Shown here: positions 12,633 to 36,869 of the stretch, piece after piece
Numbering within the stretch: position 1 is the first letter of the stretch
How the letters are laid out: the number at the start of each line of letters is the position of its first letter
Source of the DNA: Chrysomallon squamiferum
Taxonomy: Eukaryota > Mollusca > Gastropoda > Neomphalida > Peltospiridae
Reading direction: 5' to 3'
Assembly: GCA_012295275.1 (NCBI GenBank)
Contig: CM022671.1
Coordinates: 19,455,456 to 19,519,455, forward strand
DNA length: 64,000 nt
Notes under the pieces: model-generated
Told to the model about the DNA's origin: nothing
Seen by the model: the letters and a program-made list of their open reading frames with translations, nothing else
Database searches by the model: none
Made by a program: the position numbers and the translations under genes

Positions 12633-15479
12633 CCTCATCCAGAGCCAGTTATTATTATTATTATTATAAATAATTATTTTGTTTTTGTTATATGCTTTCC
12701 GGTTTGACGTAGCTTCTTTTAAAAAAAAAATTCAGTTAAGATGAAAATATTTCTTTTTCTTTCTTTCCTTTAATTCCTGATATTTAAAAGCACCATTAAA
12801 ATAATATTTAGTGCTGTTTTCTTTTTCTTTTTCTTTTTTTAAAATAACAATTACTTTTACTTAGTGTTTTCCTAATTCATTCTCTTTATAGTACATGCAC
12901 TTGTACCTTTATATTAATATTATAAAATCATATCTGAATTCAGTTTATTGACATGACAATTAAGCTAAAAAATATGAAAGAAAGATGACAGAAAAAATGA
13001 GGAAAGAAAAGAAAGGAAATAAGGACCAACTAAAATTATACAAAGGAAATCATGATTAATTTTATTAAAAAAATGAAATAAATAAACATTCTGACAAAAC
13101 AGTGACTAACTCCAGTGTTATCTATTGTAGTCTTGTTAAAGTGTGTGAAAGAATAGTGAAAATTACTTATTTGATAACATTACGTCTTTACTTTATGTCT
13201 AGCACACTCGTTATTAATACAATAAATAACATAATAATGTAGTTTACAAATATTTCTACAAAAATTATTATTCATAATATTATGTTGATCGTGGCCAGTC
13301 TTGCCATCAGCGATAATTTAATGTATTCATTCGTTAACGCAAAAACATAATTAAAAACGTAATATATAAGACTGTAAACAATTAAATTAACAAATATATC
13401 GATTAAAGGAAAAACGTATAACTTTTTGTTTAAATTAATTGTTAAATTTAATTAATAAAAGGAGAAAAAAGACAACAAATAAAAAAAAAAAAAAAAAAAA
13501 AAAAAAAAGAAAGAAAGAATAGTTTAATTAATTAAAAGAATTCAAAATGCAGATAGCAATAATAAACTGTTTCCATTAATTCATCATAAACAGGAACTTT
13601 ATTATATCATCGTGTTTGTTGTCAAACACGTTAAAATTCCTTGAATTATTTATTATCTGCAATTTGTTAAAAAAAATTTATAAAGGGTAATAAAATGTAC
13701 TTATAACAAGAATTCATTTAGTTAATTACTTAATACATATTTGCGTTACTATGCAAATATTAATTACATGGAGCTGTACTTGACACGATCAATGTCAACA
13801 GTAAAAAAAAAAAATAATAATAATAATAAAAAAGATAAATAAACAAATAAAAATAAATACATTTCATACAACTTTTAATTAGAAAACAAAGAATTTTTTT
13901 TTTTTATCGGCTTCTGGCAAGTCGAACAGAACGTTGTGGAGGTTATACGCAAACGAAATTCTGTGTTAATGGCTGTCAATTAAAGATTCGCAGGAAAATA
14001 ACCTAGATTGTGAGATTCGGGGTTCCAGAGAGCGGTGCACAAGCTTTAGGCAGTATTATTGCGTGCGATAAATTTGATCCAAATTGTGTACGCTTCCTCC
14101 GCCATTCCTTTGTAAAGAAGTTAATTAACAACAGTAACACGAGACTGGTTTTGTTTAATGTAACACTCAGATCGTGAAACGTTTCTTTGAAGCTCGAGTC
14201 TGCTATTACAAAACTTACTGGAAACAACAACAATCAAAAACAAACACTAACAGTCGCTGTTATTATCTCTGCTAAGAATAATACAAACATTTTCATCAAA
14301 CTCGTCATCAAAATAACTTTGATTTCTTCTAATACTACAGCTACATCTTATACGACTACCACTACTATAGACAGAATATCACAACTACTGTAACTAAAAA
14401 TTGTACTTCAACCACACAACTATTGTTGCTGTTACTGTAATTGTTGTTGTTGTTGTTATTACAGCTGCTATTACTGATTTTTTTTTAAATGTGATATTCT
14501 TAAACTGATCACCTGCATAACAGATTGATATAATATTTTTAAAAAGATTCTTGTTTCCATGATTCCCTTCATGCATTTCACTGTCAGTTTTCTTGCACGT
14601 TTAATTGCGGCATCTAATTTATTGTTCATCTTTAACTATGAATAATTTTTTTTTTTTTTTTTAAATCAATGTGAATACTTTATTATGGTCGCATTATGGC
14701 AGCCACATCTACATTCAGCAAATCAGGAAAAGTATTGACGTCTGTTCTGCATTTGTTATAAAGCTGCGCGTGGAATAACATTTGGTGTTTAAAAACGTGC
14801 GAACAATTAACTTATCTGCTTTCAGGAATCGCTTTATTGGTTAATGGCTGTTATGTTTAATTATTTGAGTGAAAGATAAACTCTTCTTCTTCAAGCTGAA
14901 TTACGAATGTTAATGCCTTAGGGATGATGGCTATGTTCAATCCATAACTCGTGTCTTCGGTAAATATATTACACCATCATCAACACTATCAACAACAACT
15001 ACAACAGTGCTACTGCTACTGCAGCTGCGGTTTCTGATACTACTATTTCGGAAGATATAAATACTACTACTATAAGTATTATTAAAACAACAACAACTAC
15101 TACTACTACTTTTCACTAATTGGCAACAGCAACTAAAACAGAGACAACTACTACTACAGCAACAACTACTACTACCACATTTAAACTACTACTGTTATCA
15201 CCATACTCACTAATTGGTAACAGCTGCTTGTACAGAGACAACAAGACGTTTTCACTTTATAACTCTGAACATAAAAATGTCTACAGACATTTATGACAAG
15301 ATTCAGATCAATAACAAGTCCAATAAGAAGAAAAAAAAGAAGAAGTAGAGGACGACGACGAACAACAACAACAACAACAACAGTAATATTAGGAAACATA
15401 TTAACATTATTTATTGATAAGTATTGTTATTAATATCCTTGTTGCAAACATTCGATGATTATTAATTCTTCTGTTGACA
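12494..15479. other. gene-free stretch with poly(A) and ACA/ACT trinucleotides
   Basis: Poly(A) runs lie at 12602-12630 and 13481-13508. From about 14220 to 15390 the sequence is enriched in imperfect ACA/ACT/AAC trinucleotides (for example 14980-15180 and 15360-15380), which generate spurious Thr-rich and Val-rich frames. No recognised gene. Confidence 0.6.
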
Positions 15480-15665
15480 ATGCTGAGGATGCTAAATTAA
15501 TTAGCAGAATGTAAATGATCTGAATGACTTGCAGTTAGCAATCTCATTAATTCTCTGTACACAAATCGCCACTGTAGTACGATTAATCGATATCGCCAAG
15601 TGTCCCCAAAACGAACAAACTGATCAAATAATCGATTTATGTGTAATCGATTACAGACCCGCGCT
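15480..15665. promoter_or_regulatory. Candidate regulatory block with three ATCGAT sites
   Basis: ATCGAT occurs at 15586-15591, 15631-15636 and 15646-15651, three copies in 66 bp, the last within TAATCGATTA. A TTAATTAGC homeodomain-type site lies just upstream (about 15496-15504). ATCGAT is the core bound by Onecut/HNF6-type cut-homeodomain factors and is also the DREF/BEAF-type core in insects. There is no coding potential. Function is inferred from motif clustering only. Confidence 0.3.
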
Positions 15666-15756
15666 ATTATGTTTATTCGATGCTGCTTCAGAGATATAAA
15701 TTCTATATAATTTCATAGAAATCTACAATTATATATGTGTTTGATGAATATCTGTG

Positions 15757-18119
<2,363 letters not shown>

Positions 18120-18164
18120 GAATGATGTGTTTGTGTGGTCATGTGTGTGCATGTGTGTGTGTAT

Positions 18165-19024
<860 letters not shown>

Positions 19025-19535
19025 CCACTCGAACAGATACAAATATATTTTTATATTACAACTATCCGATAACTTTATACCTTTATGAAACAAAAAGAAT
19101 AACTTCCAAAGTGGTTCGTAAATGTTCCCATTTGTCCATAAACTTTGAAGTCGACCTATTAGACATATTGCTAAAAGCTAAATCTCTAATAGTCACTGTT
19201 ACAATCAACGACTTATAGTTGATTGCTTTACTTGCCTAACAGTGTCTATTTCTACAGTGTCTGGAATAGTTTTATTTTTCACAACAATCTGATTACGACT
19301 AATACTAATGCTGTGAAAAAGGAGACAGACATTTTTCATACCATAAAAAAATTGATCTAAATATCTGTATAATTTGTCGAAACTGTCTTATTTTCATGAT
19401 CCGAATCAGTATTATTTTTTTTTCATCTGAAATAATTAGCAAATCTGTCTAGTCTAAGATATATTCTTGTCTCGTAATGACATAAAGTTATCGGATAGTT
19501 ATAATATAAAAATGTTTCTTTATCTGTTTGAGTGG
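19025..19535. mobile_element. Element with 54-bp terminal inverted repeats (MITE-like)
   Basis: 19025-19078 and 19482-19535 are reverse complements at 48 of 54 positions. Each outer end begins CCACTC and each inner end finishes ATCCGATAACTTTAT. Weaker similarity continues inward for some 20 bp. The ~400-bp interior is AT-rich and non-coding. The exact outer ends and any target-site duplication could not be fixed by eye, so a non-autonomous DNA transposon is likely but its superfamily is unknown. The short open frame at 19009-19218 overlaps the left arm and is not considered a gene. Confidence 0.55.
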
Positions 19536-24037
<4,502 letters not shown>

Positions 24038-24261
24038 GTCTTTAACATATTATTCCGCTGAAAACCCACAAATCGTGTTGCTGCCCAGATGTCTAATTCT
24101 AATATATCTGCTGTTCACTGAACCATAATGCAATAAGAAATTTGTTTTCTATTTTCGTTTTTTTCGTTTCACAATATTATTTGACGAAACAAAGAATATT
24201 TTAGACAGCAAATAATTTGTTTATGTGTATTTTTTATATATTTATTTTCAAATTGTCTTAC

Positions 24262-24306
24262 CCAATTCTGGCCTTGTTGGTAAATAAAGTTCAGTTCTGT
24301 TCTGGT
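24262..24306 (+). mobile_element. LINE 3' tail remnant
   Basis: The 18-mer GTAAATAAAGTTCAGTTC near 24279-24297 is identical to the 3' end of the decayed LINE that ends at about 38900, and is followed by TGTTCTGG. It is therefore probably the 3' end of a severely 5'-truncated copy of the same or a related family. The element upstream of the tail is too decayed to delimit. Confidence 0.55.
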
Positions 24307-24404
24307 ATACTTACTTGTAATGTTTTACACCACCAAGAACGCCAAAAATATTATGAACTATCTTCAGTATAAAGTTTCAGAGAAAAATAAAAGATACAAA
24401 AAGA

Positions 24405-24607
24405 AATGGTAGTAGTAATGGTAGTAACAGAAGTAGTAGTAGTAGTAGTAATAATAGTAGTAATACTAGCAGCAGCAGCAGTAACACTAGTAGTAGTAGC
24501 AGCACTAGTAGTAGTAGTAGTAATAGTAGTAGTAGTAGTAATAGAAGTAGTAGTAATAGTAGTAGTAGTAGTAGTAGTAGTAGTAATAGTAGTAGTAGTA
24601 GTAGTAA

Positions 24608-24642
<35 letters not shown>

Positions 24643-24650
24643 ATAATAAG
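24405..24650. repeat. (AGT)n imperfect trinucleotide repeat
   Basis: About 245 bp of AGT units broken by AAT, AGC, ACT and AGA variants, including (AGC)n at about 24470-24480. A continuous frame of Val/Ile arises solely from GTA/GTN codons and is not a gene. Confidence 0.95.
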
Positions 24651-25236
24651 AAGACGATAGCTAGGACTGATATATCTATGTAAGTACTGATCTCTATAGA
24701 AAGGTACTTAATTAAAGATTATTACTGCTGATCGGAACAAGCTGTTCTAGTGTGATTCCTGTGTATTATCAATGCGATCTTAACCAATTACATTTGACGC
24801 TAAGCAACAACACCACCAGTGGTTTCTTTCTGACAGACACATTTTATGGTCGTTTGAAAAACAAAACTTAAAAAAAAAAATATTGACAGCAAACTGGTTG
24901 TCAAATTATTATTACTATTTTTTTGTTGTTGCAAAAAAGAGAAATTCGTAATAATTTTGAGCAGATAAACATTTGTCAATAACACTTAATACATATTCTG
25001 AGGTGTAGAGATAATTGCTGACGAGACAATTGCTCAACGATAAACTGAGAATTAGGGCAATTATTGCTTATCACAACTGCTGATTGTTTTATAAATAAAA
25101 CTTCATATTAGATCTGTTTGTGACTGTGTGTGCCAATGATTGGATGGGAGTGGGAATATCTGATAAATAAATACATAAATAAAATAATATATTAATTCTA
25201 AATCAGCTATATTTTAAACAAGTTCAGCAGATCAGA
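24651..25236. other. gene-free stretch
   Basis: AT-rich sequence with an ATAAATAA patch near 25160-25180. It lies just beyond the 3' end of the minus-strand transposase fragment. No inverted-repeat terminus for that transposon was found here by eye. Confidence 0.5.
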
Positions 25237-25860
25237 TCAGTTCAGCATGGAAATGGCAGTACAAGAGTTCTCGAAAAGCACGTTATAGTTCAGCACAATC
25301 AAATATGTATTGTGGGAGATATTTCGAATTAAATCTCCCACTCTCCTGTTTCCATCAGCAAATTCCTGACACAAACTCTGCACTCTGGTTTGTATCTGCT
25401 GAGTGGACGTCTTCGACCTCTTCCTATGTTGTTCACCTCGCTGATGCTGGAGGATGAGTGTGGAATCTAGTGCGTGGTATTTAGGTTGCCAATAGCTGTC
25501 CACATAGAAGTGTGCTGGTGGCCAACCTCTCTGATAAATATGCACGACAGCTTCACCTTGTCGTTGAGCTTGTCGAAATGTCCCACTGACCTCGGTCTGG
25601 TCAAGATAATTCAACAGTTCCCCCAGATCTTCATTGTCTGAAAGGAAAGCTATACCATTCAGAGGTAGAAAGGCCAGACGATCTATCATCCTTGCAAATA
25701 TCTTGTCATCCCTTTCAGTTTTATATAGTTTAGTCAGTGTGCAAGGTCCTTTATCTTTATGTAGGTACTCTGGTACAAGTGGTATAAACACCCCTGTGTC
25801 CTCACATGCTACCCCAACAAAAATGAAAGTTTGTAATAGTTTCCGGATATTGGAGTACTG
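25237..25860 (-). pseudogene. Mutator-like (MULE) transposase, C-terminal fragment
   Basis: A minus-strand frame of 184 codons (25791-25237), with similarity possibly extending upstream to about 25860, resembles the C-terminal half of animal MULE/FLYWCH-associated transposases. Visible in order are IFARMIDRLAFLPLNGI (the conserved R-x-L-x-x-LAF-x-P segment), ELLNYLDQTEVSGTFRQ (the L-x-Y-F-x-x-T-Y-x-x-G segment), and near the C-terminus FADGNRRVGDLIRNISHN (resembling the family's ...DYLRGIAHN ending). The usual W-N-x-x-x-R / TNN-x-x-E-x-x-H segment is not clean, suggesting decay. The N-terminal zinc-finger and DDE catalytic core are absent, so this is a truncated, probably inactive copy. Recognition is by remembered family pattern. 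Confidence 0.55.
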
Positions 25861-26189
25861 GCATTCAAAAGGCGCACTGAACTAAAAAAATAGGCTAATT
25901 TATGAAAAATATAAACTCTGTGAGACGGGTTCCGGATTAATCAATGAATGTCGTAATATATATATACTTACTGGTTATATCTATTGTGGTTATAGAACAT
26001 AGGTAATAACTTGTTATGTAAGAACATCCGTAAACGAATTATTAATTTGTTATAAACAGTATTACATAATGAAGCTTTTTTCCTGATTTATTTGTAAATG
26101 CACTGGTGTGTAATACGATATTTAGAAACAGTTATGATTTGTGTTATCAAATAGACCGTCATGCAACAAGCAAATATATCACGCAATTA

Positions 26190-26425
26190 CATGTTTGTGA
26201 AAGACGTTATGAAATATTACTGTACATTGTAAACTGTCATTTTTTTTCATTATGAGATATTATTGTGAATTTTGGAATATGATTGTACGTTATGAAAATA
26301 AAATATTTTGCGCATATTGATCTATTATTGAAATGATGTTGTAAAAATACGGAATATTACTGTTAATATTAAAATAAGTATATATACTGTACATTGTTAA
26401 ATATTATTGTACATCATTCAACAAA
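26190..26425. repeat. Degenerate minisatellite-like repeat
   Basis: Variants of TATGAAATATTACTGTACATT recur at about 26208, 26250, 26290, 26348 and 26390 with irregular 30-50 bp spacing. The units are strongly diverged, so this is an old tandem array or chance AT-rich similarity. No coding potential. Confidence 0.35.
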
Positions 26426-26437
26426 GTTTTGAGATTA

Positions 26438-26850
26438 TATTTAATTAGTTAATTAATTACGATACGTTGAACTCGCAAAGCAATTGCTGGAGAGTTTGCT
26501 TCCGGTTTATCGGCGTCATCTCGAATGTTAATTAGGTCACGTAAATATTTATACATGTGGATAGGAAATAAATGAAATTGCAAACAACATGAAAGGATTG
26601 AGTAATTACAGAGGCGGCATTTTATCTTTGATGTGTTTATTTCAAACTTAACCGATGCTCCGTTGTGATGTAATTCACAGAGGTAAAGTGGCCTTGTTAA
26701 TTACGCCGGAGCCGGAGGTAGGTATTTAATCTTGATTTACAACACTCGATTTAACATCCCACCGTTTGCCTCGTCGCATTACACTACACACAAGACCTGG
26801 CTAATGTCTTGTGAAGAAAAAGGCCCCGTCGTTTATCATACCTAAACCAG
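26438..26850. promoter_or_regulatory. Candidate conserved non-coding / regulatory block
   Basis: Complex sequence of nearly balanced composition inside AT-rich DNA. It contains a cluster of homeodomain-type sites (TTAATTAATTACG near 26448, GTTAATTAGGTCACG near 26527, GTTAATTACGCC near 26696) and a TCF-like CTTTGAT near 26625. There is no open frame of note. The motif cluster is observed; an enhancer role is inference and needs cross-species alignment. Confidence 0.35.
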
Positions 26851-31919
<5,069 letters not shown>

Positions 31920-32044
31920 TAATTACAAATTTAGATGCACTTCAATAAGTCCTTATTCGATTGCACAAATAAATGATTTAATAGAAAGGTTAAAGATATA
32001 AGAACTGATGTTTTATCAGAAGTGCTAATTTGAGTTCCCATATA

Positions 32045-32463
32045 CAGAGGTACCTCGACTAACGAGTGCACAAACATACAAGTTTTCTGACTTACGAGCA
32101 GTCGGCTGGTTGATTTTCTGCTTTGAATTGCGAGCCAAAATCCGAGTTATGAGCGAGCTTCAGATACGCCACCGCAGAAGGGGACGTTAAAGGCTATAAC
32201 TCCAGCCAAAGGCGTTCAAATAATTTGTCTGATCTCCAAGATAGATACACTTTACAAAATCAATTTATTACTTTACATTCTCTTTTATTTTGTTTTTTTA
32301 TACAATATTTGTCATTTATAAATACATTTTTCTTATTTAAAAACATGTTACAAAAAAATGGGCTGGGAACAGATTAATGATATTTCAATAAATTTCAGTA
32401 GGGAAAACTGAATTACGAGCTCTGTCATGGAACAAATTAAACTCGTAAGACAAGGTACCAGTG
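32045..32463. mobile_element. Tigger/pogo-type MITE, 419 bp
   Basis: The left end begins CAGAGGTACCTCGACTAACG and the right end, read inward on the other strand, begins CACTGGTACCTTGTCTTACG. Both share the GGTACCT...TACGAG or ACGAG pattern typical of Tigger (pogo/Tc1-mariner superfamily) termini. TA dinucleotides flank both ends, at 32043-32044 and 32464-32465, as expected for a TA target duplication. Subterminal TTACGAG/TTGCGAG/GAGTTATGAGCGAG copies at the left and AATTACGAG, ACTCGTAA at the right are additional family hallmarks. The interior encodes nothing, so it would depend on a transposase encoded elsewhere. Some bases of the inverted ends have diverged, indicating moderate age. Confidence 0.85.
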
Positions 32464-32465
32464 TA

Positions 32466-34756
32466 TTTGTATTGTATCTCTGACGCCTTGACTGCTTCTG
32501 TTCTTTGTTCTTTTTCTTTTCCTCTAAAACCCACATATTCTTCTCTCTGTCTTTTTAAACGAACCTTCTAAGTACTGATACAACTTCAAACAAACAAACA
32601 AATAAACAATTACTTTACCTTTACTGCTTTCACGTAATTCAAAACGGAATGCATAAACTACGTACTTATTTACACCGGTGTTGTCACAGATGCATGTTAC
32701 ATTAAAAACAAATGCTATCTAACGTACTTAATTAAGTTACTCTTCTATACCGAATTATTTCCAGTTATCTGTCATTACTTACAAAGCGGTCACTAACGGA
32801 GATGTTATTCGCCACACCTTGTAAATAAGAAGATTAACGATCCCTCTTTGTTTGTCAGGAAGATGAACAGAGGATCCATTATAGAATCTTTATCGGAGAT
32901 TTGTATCGGCCATAAATGAACGTCTGCACAGCCCGATTAGACATTTTCCAGATATATTTGTCTTTAAAGAGTATTTTCTTTATGACTTCTTTGTTCTATT
33001 TCATATCACTGAAATAATAAAGTGTACAAAGCTGACATTTTATTATATTTGCTCTTTTATCATATTTTTCTGAATTGTGGCTATATATAGATATATATTA
33101 TTCAGAATCAATAGATGGACATCAGCTCCAGACTCAGTATCGTGTGTTACCAGTGTGGTTTATACCATGATTAGATCCTGTTGTCAGATTTAACCATAAC
33201 CATTTCCAACGACTTACGTTTCTAACTATTTAACCAAATTATATAATTCTTAAACCATTTGGTTGTAAAGAATTTGATCAGTTGTTGATAGAAAAAAAAT
33301 AATGATGGTTGCGCATATGCATATTTAACGACAAAAATGTAAATGCAGACACGCACGCACACACACAATCAATTATTGTTTAATATCAATAACTGCTTTA
33401 ATATATTTAATTAATAAAATGGTAAAAATGTGACTTATTTTGGGAAAACTGTTTCCGGCCATGGCTGTGGAATTATCACGTAATTACCTGTAGTCACATG
33501 ATGAGAAATGGGTCATTTTCGCAATTCTTAAAAAGAATCACAAAACCTATTTTTGAAAATTTCTGTTATTCTTGTATTCGCTACTCATTGTTATGTTAGT
33601 GAGATTATGAAGACTTTGCTGCTGATTTTTCTTTTCCTCAGTTATTAGTTAGTATTTACAGACACTATGTCGGCTGTGACAGGATTCTACTTGGGATTTA
33701 GTTACATGGGAAAAGTATCTCTTCACCATAGAAAGCTTTAACAAAATAAAATTTTAAGCTTTTTATATATTAAACGCTTGATATATATTGGTGCACACAC
33801 AAAACAAATGTTTTTCTAACATATAAGATTAGTTTTTAACCTGTTTAGTCGTTCCTTATTTTGAATTCCCTAGAATCATTTCAGATGTTATAGAGTTAGC
33901 GTATGGACTATTAGATCCGAACAAAAGACCATAATTTTTATTATAAACGATAGGAAGTTCTACTGCCCGTGCTAAAAACATTAACCCTGGAACAAAATTT
34001 GTTTTCTTGAAAGAACAATGAAATAACATATTAATCGATGGAAGCGTTATAAAGTGTAATACGAAACCAGATATTGTATTTGCAAATATTAATGTTTGGT
34101 ATCTCTGGGTTCAGTACACAATTTTCTTAACCTTACCTTAAATTTTACATACATTATATATTTCAATTGATTATTATCTAAATGCTTATTGATGACAATT
34201 ACGAAAAAAAAAACATTGAAACACTAGAAATAATGGAGTTTCTTTGATAACTTTTTTTTATTTTTTTATTTTTATTTTCAAAATGAAAAAAGAAACAAAA
34301 TACTTATTTATACACACAGTTAAACATTTTATAAGAATATTAACTGATATCTTTCCATTTAAAAAGATTAATGAAGTTCTTTGCTTATTGAAACTAATAT
34401 AATCATTTTCAGTGTCAAATATACTTAATTTGTGTTTATAGGCTGTTTTGGTACATTATGATACATTATCAGGTTTTTCTAAATAAGAATTCGCGATAAT
34501 GGACCCGAGGAGTGGACAATAATCAAATACACTATGTGTGTCAGGAACGCCTTGGCTCCTTGCGACTAACAAGTTAATCTTCAGCTGTCAAAAATATATA
34601 GCAATCTTAGAATATGGCGCATGACAAGATGATGGATGCTAGAAGAAAATTTACTCCAGTATTTTTTATCTTGTTTTTAAATATTTTAATATAAATATGG
34701 TGGACACAAATTATTATTAATACATAACATCTTATATGGCAAAATAACCTTGTTCT
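32466..34756. other. gene-free stretch with one GC-balanced block
   Basis: 32640-32960 is more complex than its surroundings (for example GTATCGGCCATAAATGAACG, CACAGCCCGATTAGAC) and could be a third non-coding regulatory block. The rest is AT-rich. The LINE may start somewhat before 34757, because its 5' untranslated region was not delimited. Confidence 0.45.
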
Positions 34757-35660
34757 ATGCCAGCAAATACGAAGAAGGTACGGAAGAAGAAAGAAAACAT
34801 TAACAAGCTGTTAGAAACGAAAGAAAAGACCGCGTCAGCTTCTCCGACTAGTACTTAATCGCAAATTTTATTTAGCAGTGCATTAACTCGCTCGCCTGAA
34901 TACTGAAATCCAGTTTACCAAGTTCAGCCTGTATTACAACACAAATTTCCAACATGGACCAACCAGATACGTCAATAACTAAATGAAATATCAAATACAC
35001 ATCTTGTCATTTCGAAGAAGACAGATAAAATAGAAGGTGCTGAGAAACGATTAAAAATTACTGAAACCAATGTCAATAATTTCAAAATTAAATTGAGTGA
35101 GAGTAACAAGAAAATCTTTGAAGAAGCCCTTATGGAAAGAAAGAAAATAGCGGACGTGATTGAAGCCATGAAGGAAGAGGTAAGCCAAGTTAAGAAATGT
35201 CATAATGATATTGACAATTTCCGGTGTTTTTATAAAGATCTGTATGAAAATGTGTTAGTTATTCAGACATGATCAATGAGAAACAACCTGATTCTTAACG
35301 GGATTATAGAAAATGGCGATGAGGATACAGAGCAAGTATTAAATCAATTTCTCAAAGAATAAAAGAAAAACGAAAATACTTTTTTTCATTTTGGTGTCTT
35401 CGCGAGATTGTGGAATGCAGAAAACGTTTATGGCCTATTTTGTTTTAGTCTAGACGACATGGACTCCGTGCTACATTAGTTGTTGACAAACTTTTTATTG
35501 AAGGAACACGATGGTGTCCAGATACTGAAACACAAGATAGACATAACGATTCGAACATTCGAAACTGTAAATCCGAACAAGCGTGTTCGGAATTACTCCT
35601 CAACGACGGAAGAGCGTGCCTAGGACAGCCGCAGGGGCGACACTGGCGACAATAAAGATG
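34757..35660 (+). pseudogene. LINE ORF1 remnant (coiled coil plus RRM-like region)
   Basis: From ATG 34757 (MPANTKKVRKKKEN) one frame runs to about 35361 through four in-frame stops without a frameshift. It shows a heptad-like, K/E-rich coiled-coil stretch (about 35000-35230, for example RLKITETNVNNFKIKLSESN) followed by MRNNLILNGIIENGDED at 35276, the start of the RRM-like segment of LINE ORF1 proteins. In another frame LVVDKLFIEGTRWCPDT (about 35475-35525) represents the C-terminal part, so at least one frameshift lies between. One stop (TGA just before the MRNN segment) could be a CGA-to-TGA transition. Such proteins bind the element's RNA; this copy cannot. Confidence 0.7.
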
Positions 35661-35704
35661 AACCGACTGAAGTATCGAACCACCACTGTCACACAAATAC
35701 AGTT

Positions 35705-36410
35705 AACACTTCTGACTCTGTAAATATTGTATTTTTAAATGTCTGTGGCTTGAAAACTAAACTACAGATACCAGAATTTTAAAACTTTTTTAATCAGTGT
35801 GATATTTTGTGTTTAGATATTGATAAGGCAGAAAGGTTCTACAGTATATACAAATAATAGAAATCAAAAATAAAGTGTTAAATCAGGCAGCATATGCCTA
35901 GCTATTTAAAGTAATATTACTTCGAAAGTGCAAATTTTATCAAAAAACATCTGAATGTGTATTATGGTTTAAATTTAAAGATTTATCCGTATCTAGAAAA
36001 ACATTTTATATAATTGTTGGTGTTGTATATATACCGCCTGTAGCAGCTTCTTATTTTAGCAGTTATATTTTTAACGTGTTGCAAGACGAACTTAGTAACG
36101 TATCAACTGAGAATAATATTGTGCTCGTCAGCGACTTTAACCCCAGAACACAGAGACTCACAAATCATATAATGCAATATTGAAACAATTAACATGATAG
36201 AAGTTTCAGATGAATTATTTAATTTTATGAACAAGCCAAACGATCTGCGAAAATTTAGGAATTTCTCTAGAAAGAAAAAGTCAGGATACTGGTAGGCCAA
36301 ATAGTCATGGATATAAACTTATTGAATTTTGCAAAAATACATGTACATTGTAAACGGAAGAGTGAGTAATGATAAAAATATTGGTAAAACAGCAAGTGTC
36401 GTTGATTATG
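35705..36410 (+). pseudogene. LINE ORF2 apurinic-type endonuclease remnant
   Basis: VNIVFLNVCGLKTKL (about 35722-35766) matches the N-terminal strand of the exonuclease-endonuclease-phosphatase domain of LINE ORF2. NIVLVSDFNPRT (about 36115-36150) is the G/S-D-F-N metal-site segment, here with S in place of the usual G. NGRVSNDKNIGKTASVVDYAI (split as NGRVSNDKNIGK and TASVVDYAI, about 36350-36413) is the S-x-x-DY segment. Stops and frame changes separate these blocks. The family nicks target DNA to prime reverse transcription; this copy is broken. Confidence 0.7.
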
Positions 36411-36869
36411 CTATAGCCATTCTATGTGTATTAGCGAACATACTAGAAGCAGATCTACCTCCAAGCGCGGAAATAAGGTATGGCTGGGTAGTCAGTACAG
36501 ATCACTCAGAAGAAAATACAGAGAAGCCAGAACAACATACAAAAACAGGAAAACAATGAATAACAAACAACAGTTTCTAAAGGCCAGTAAACGGTACAAG
36601 AATGTAATATTAAAGCATTTAAGAAGACATAACTGGAAAACAGAACAGAAACTTACAGATCTTAAAAAATATGACATACGAGCTTTTGGAAATTCGTAAA
36701 ACACAACAAACTGACTGTGATTTACCAACTTTAGAAACACTATACCAATACTTTAAAGATGTAAACATTAGTGATGATCCCACTCCAGAACCAAACTATA
36801 CCATAGATTTAGAAAGTACTAAATAGTCCTATATAAGAAAGTGAAATAATTATAGTTGCTAAATATTTC

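Noticed and set aside
24406-24660. 84-codon Val/Ile-rich open frame
   Set aside because: Entirely explained by the (AGT)n trinucleotide repeat.
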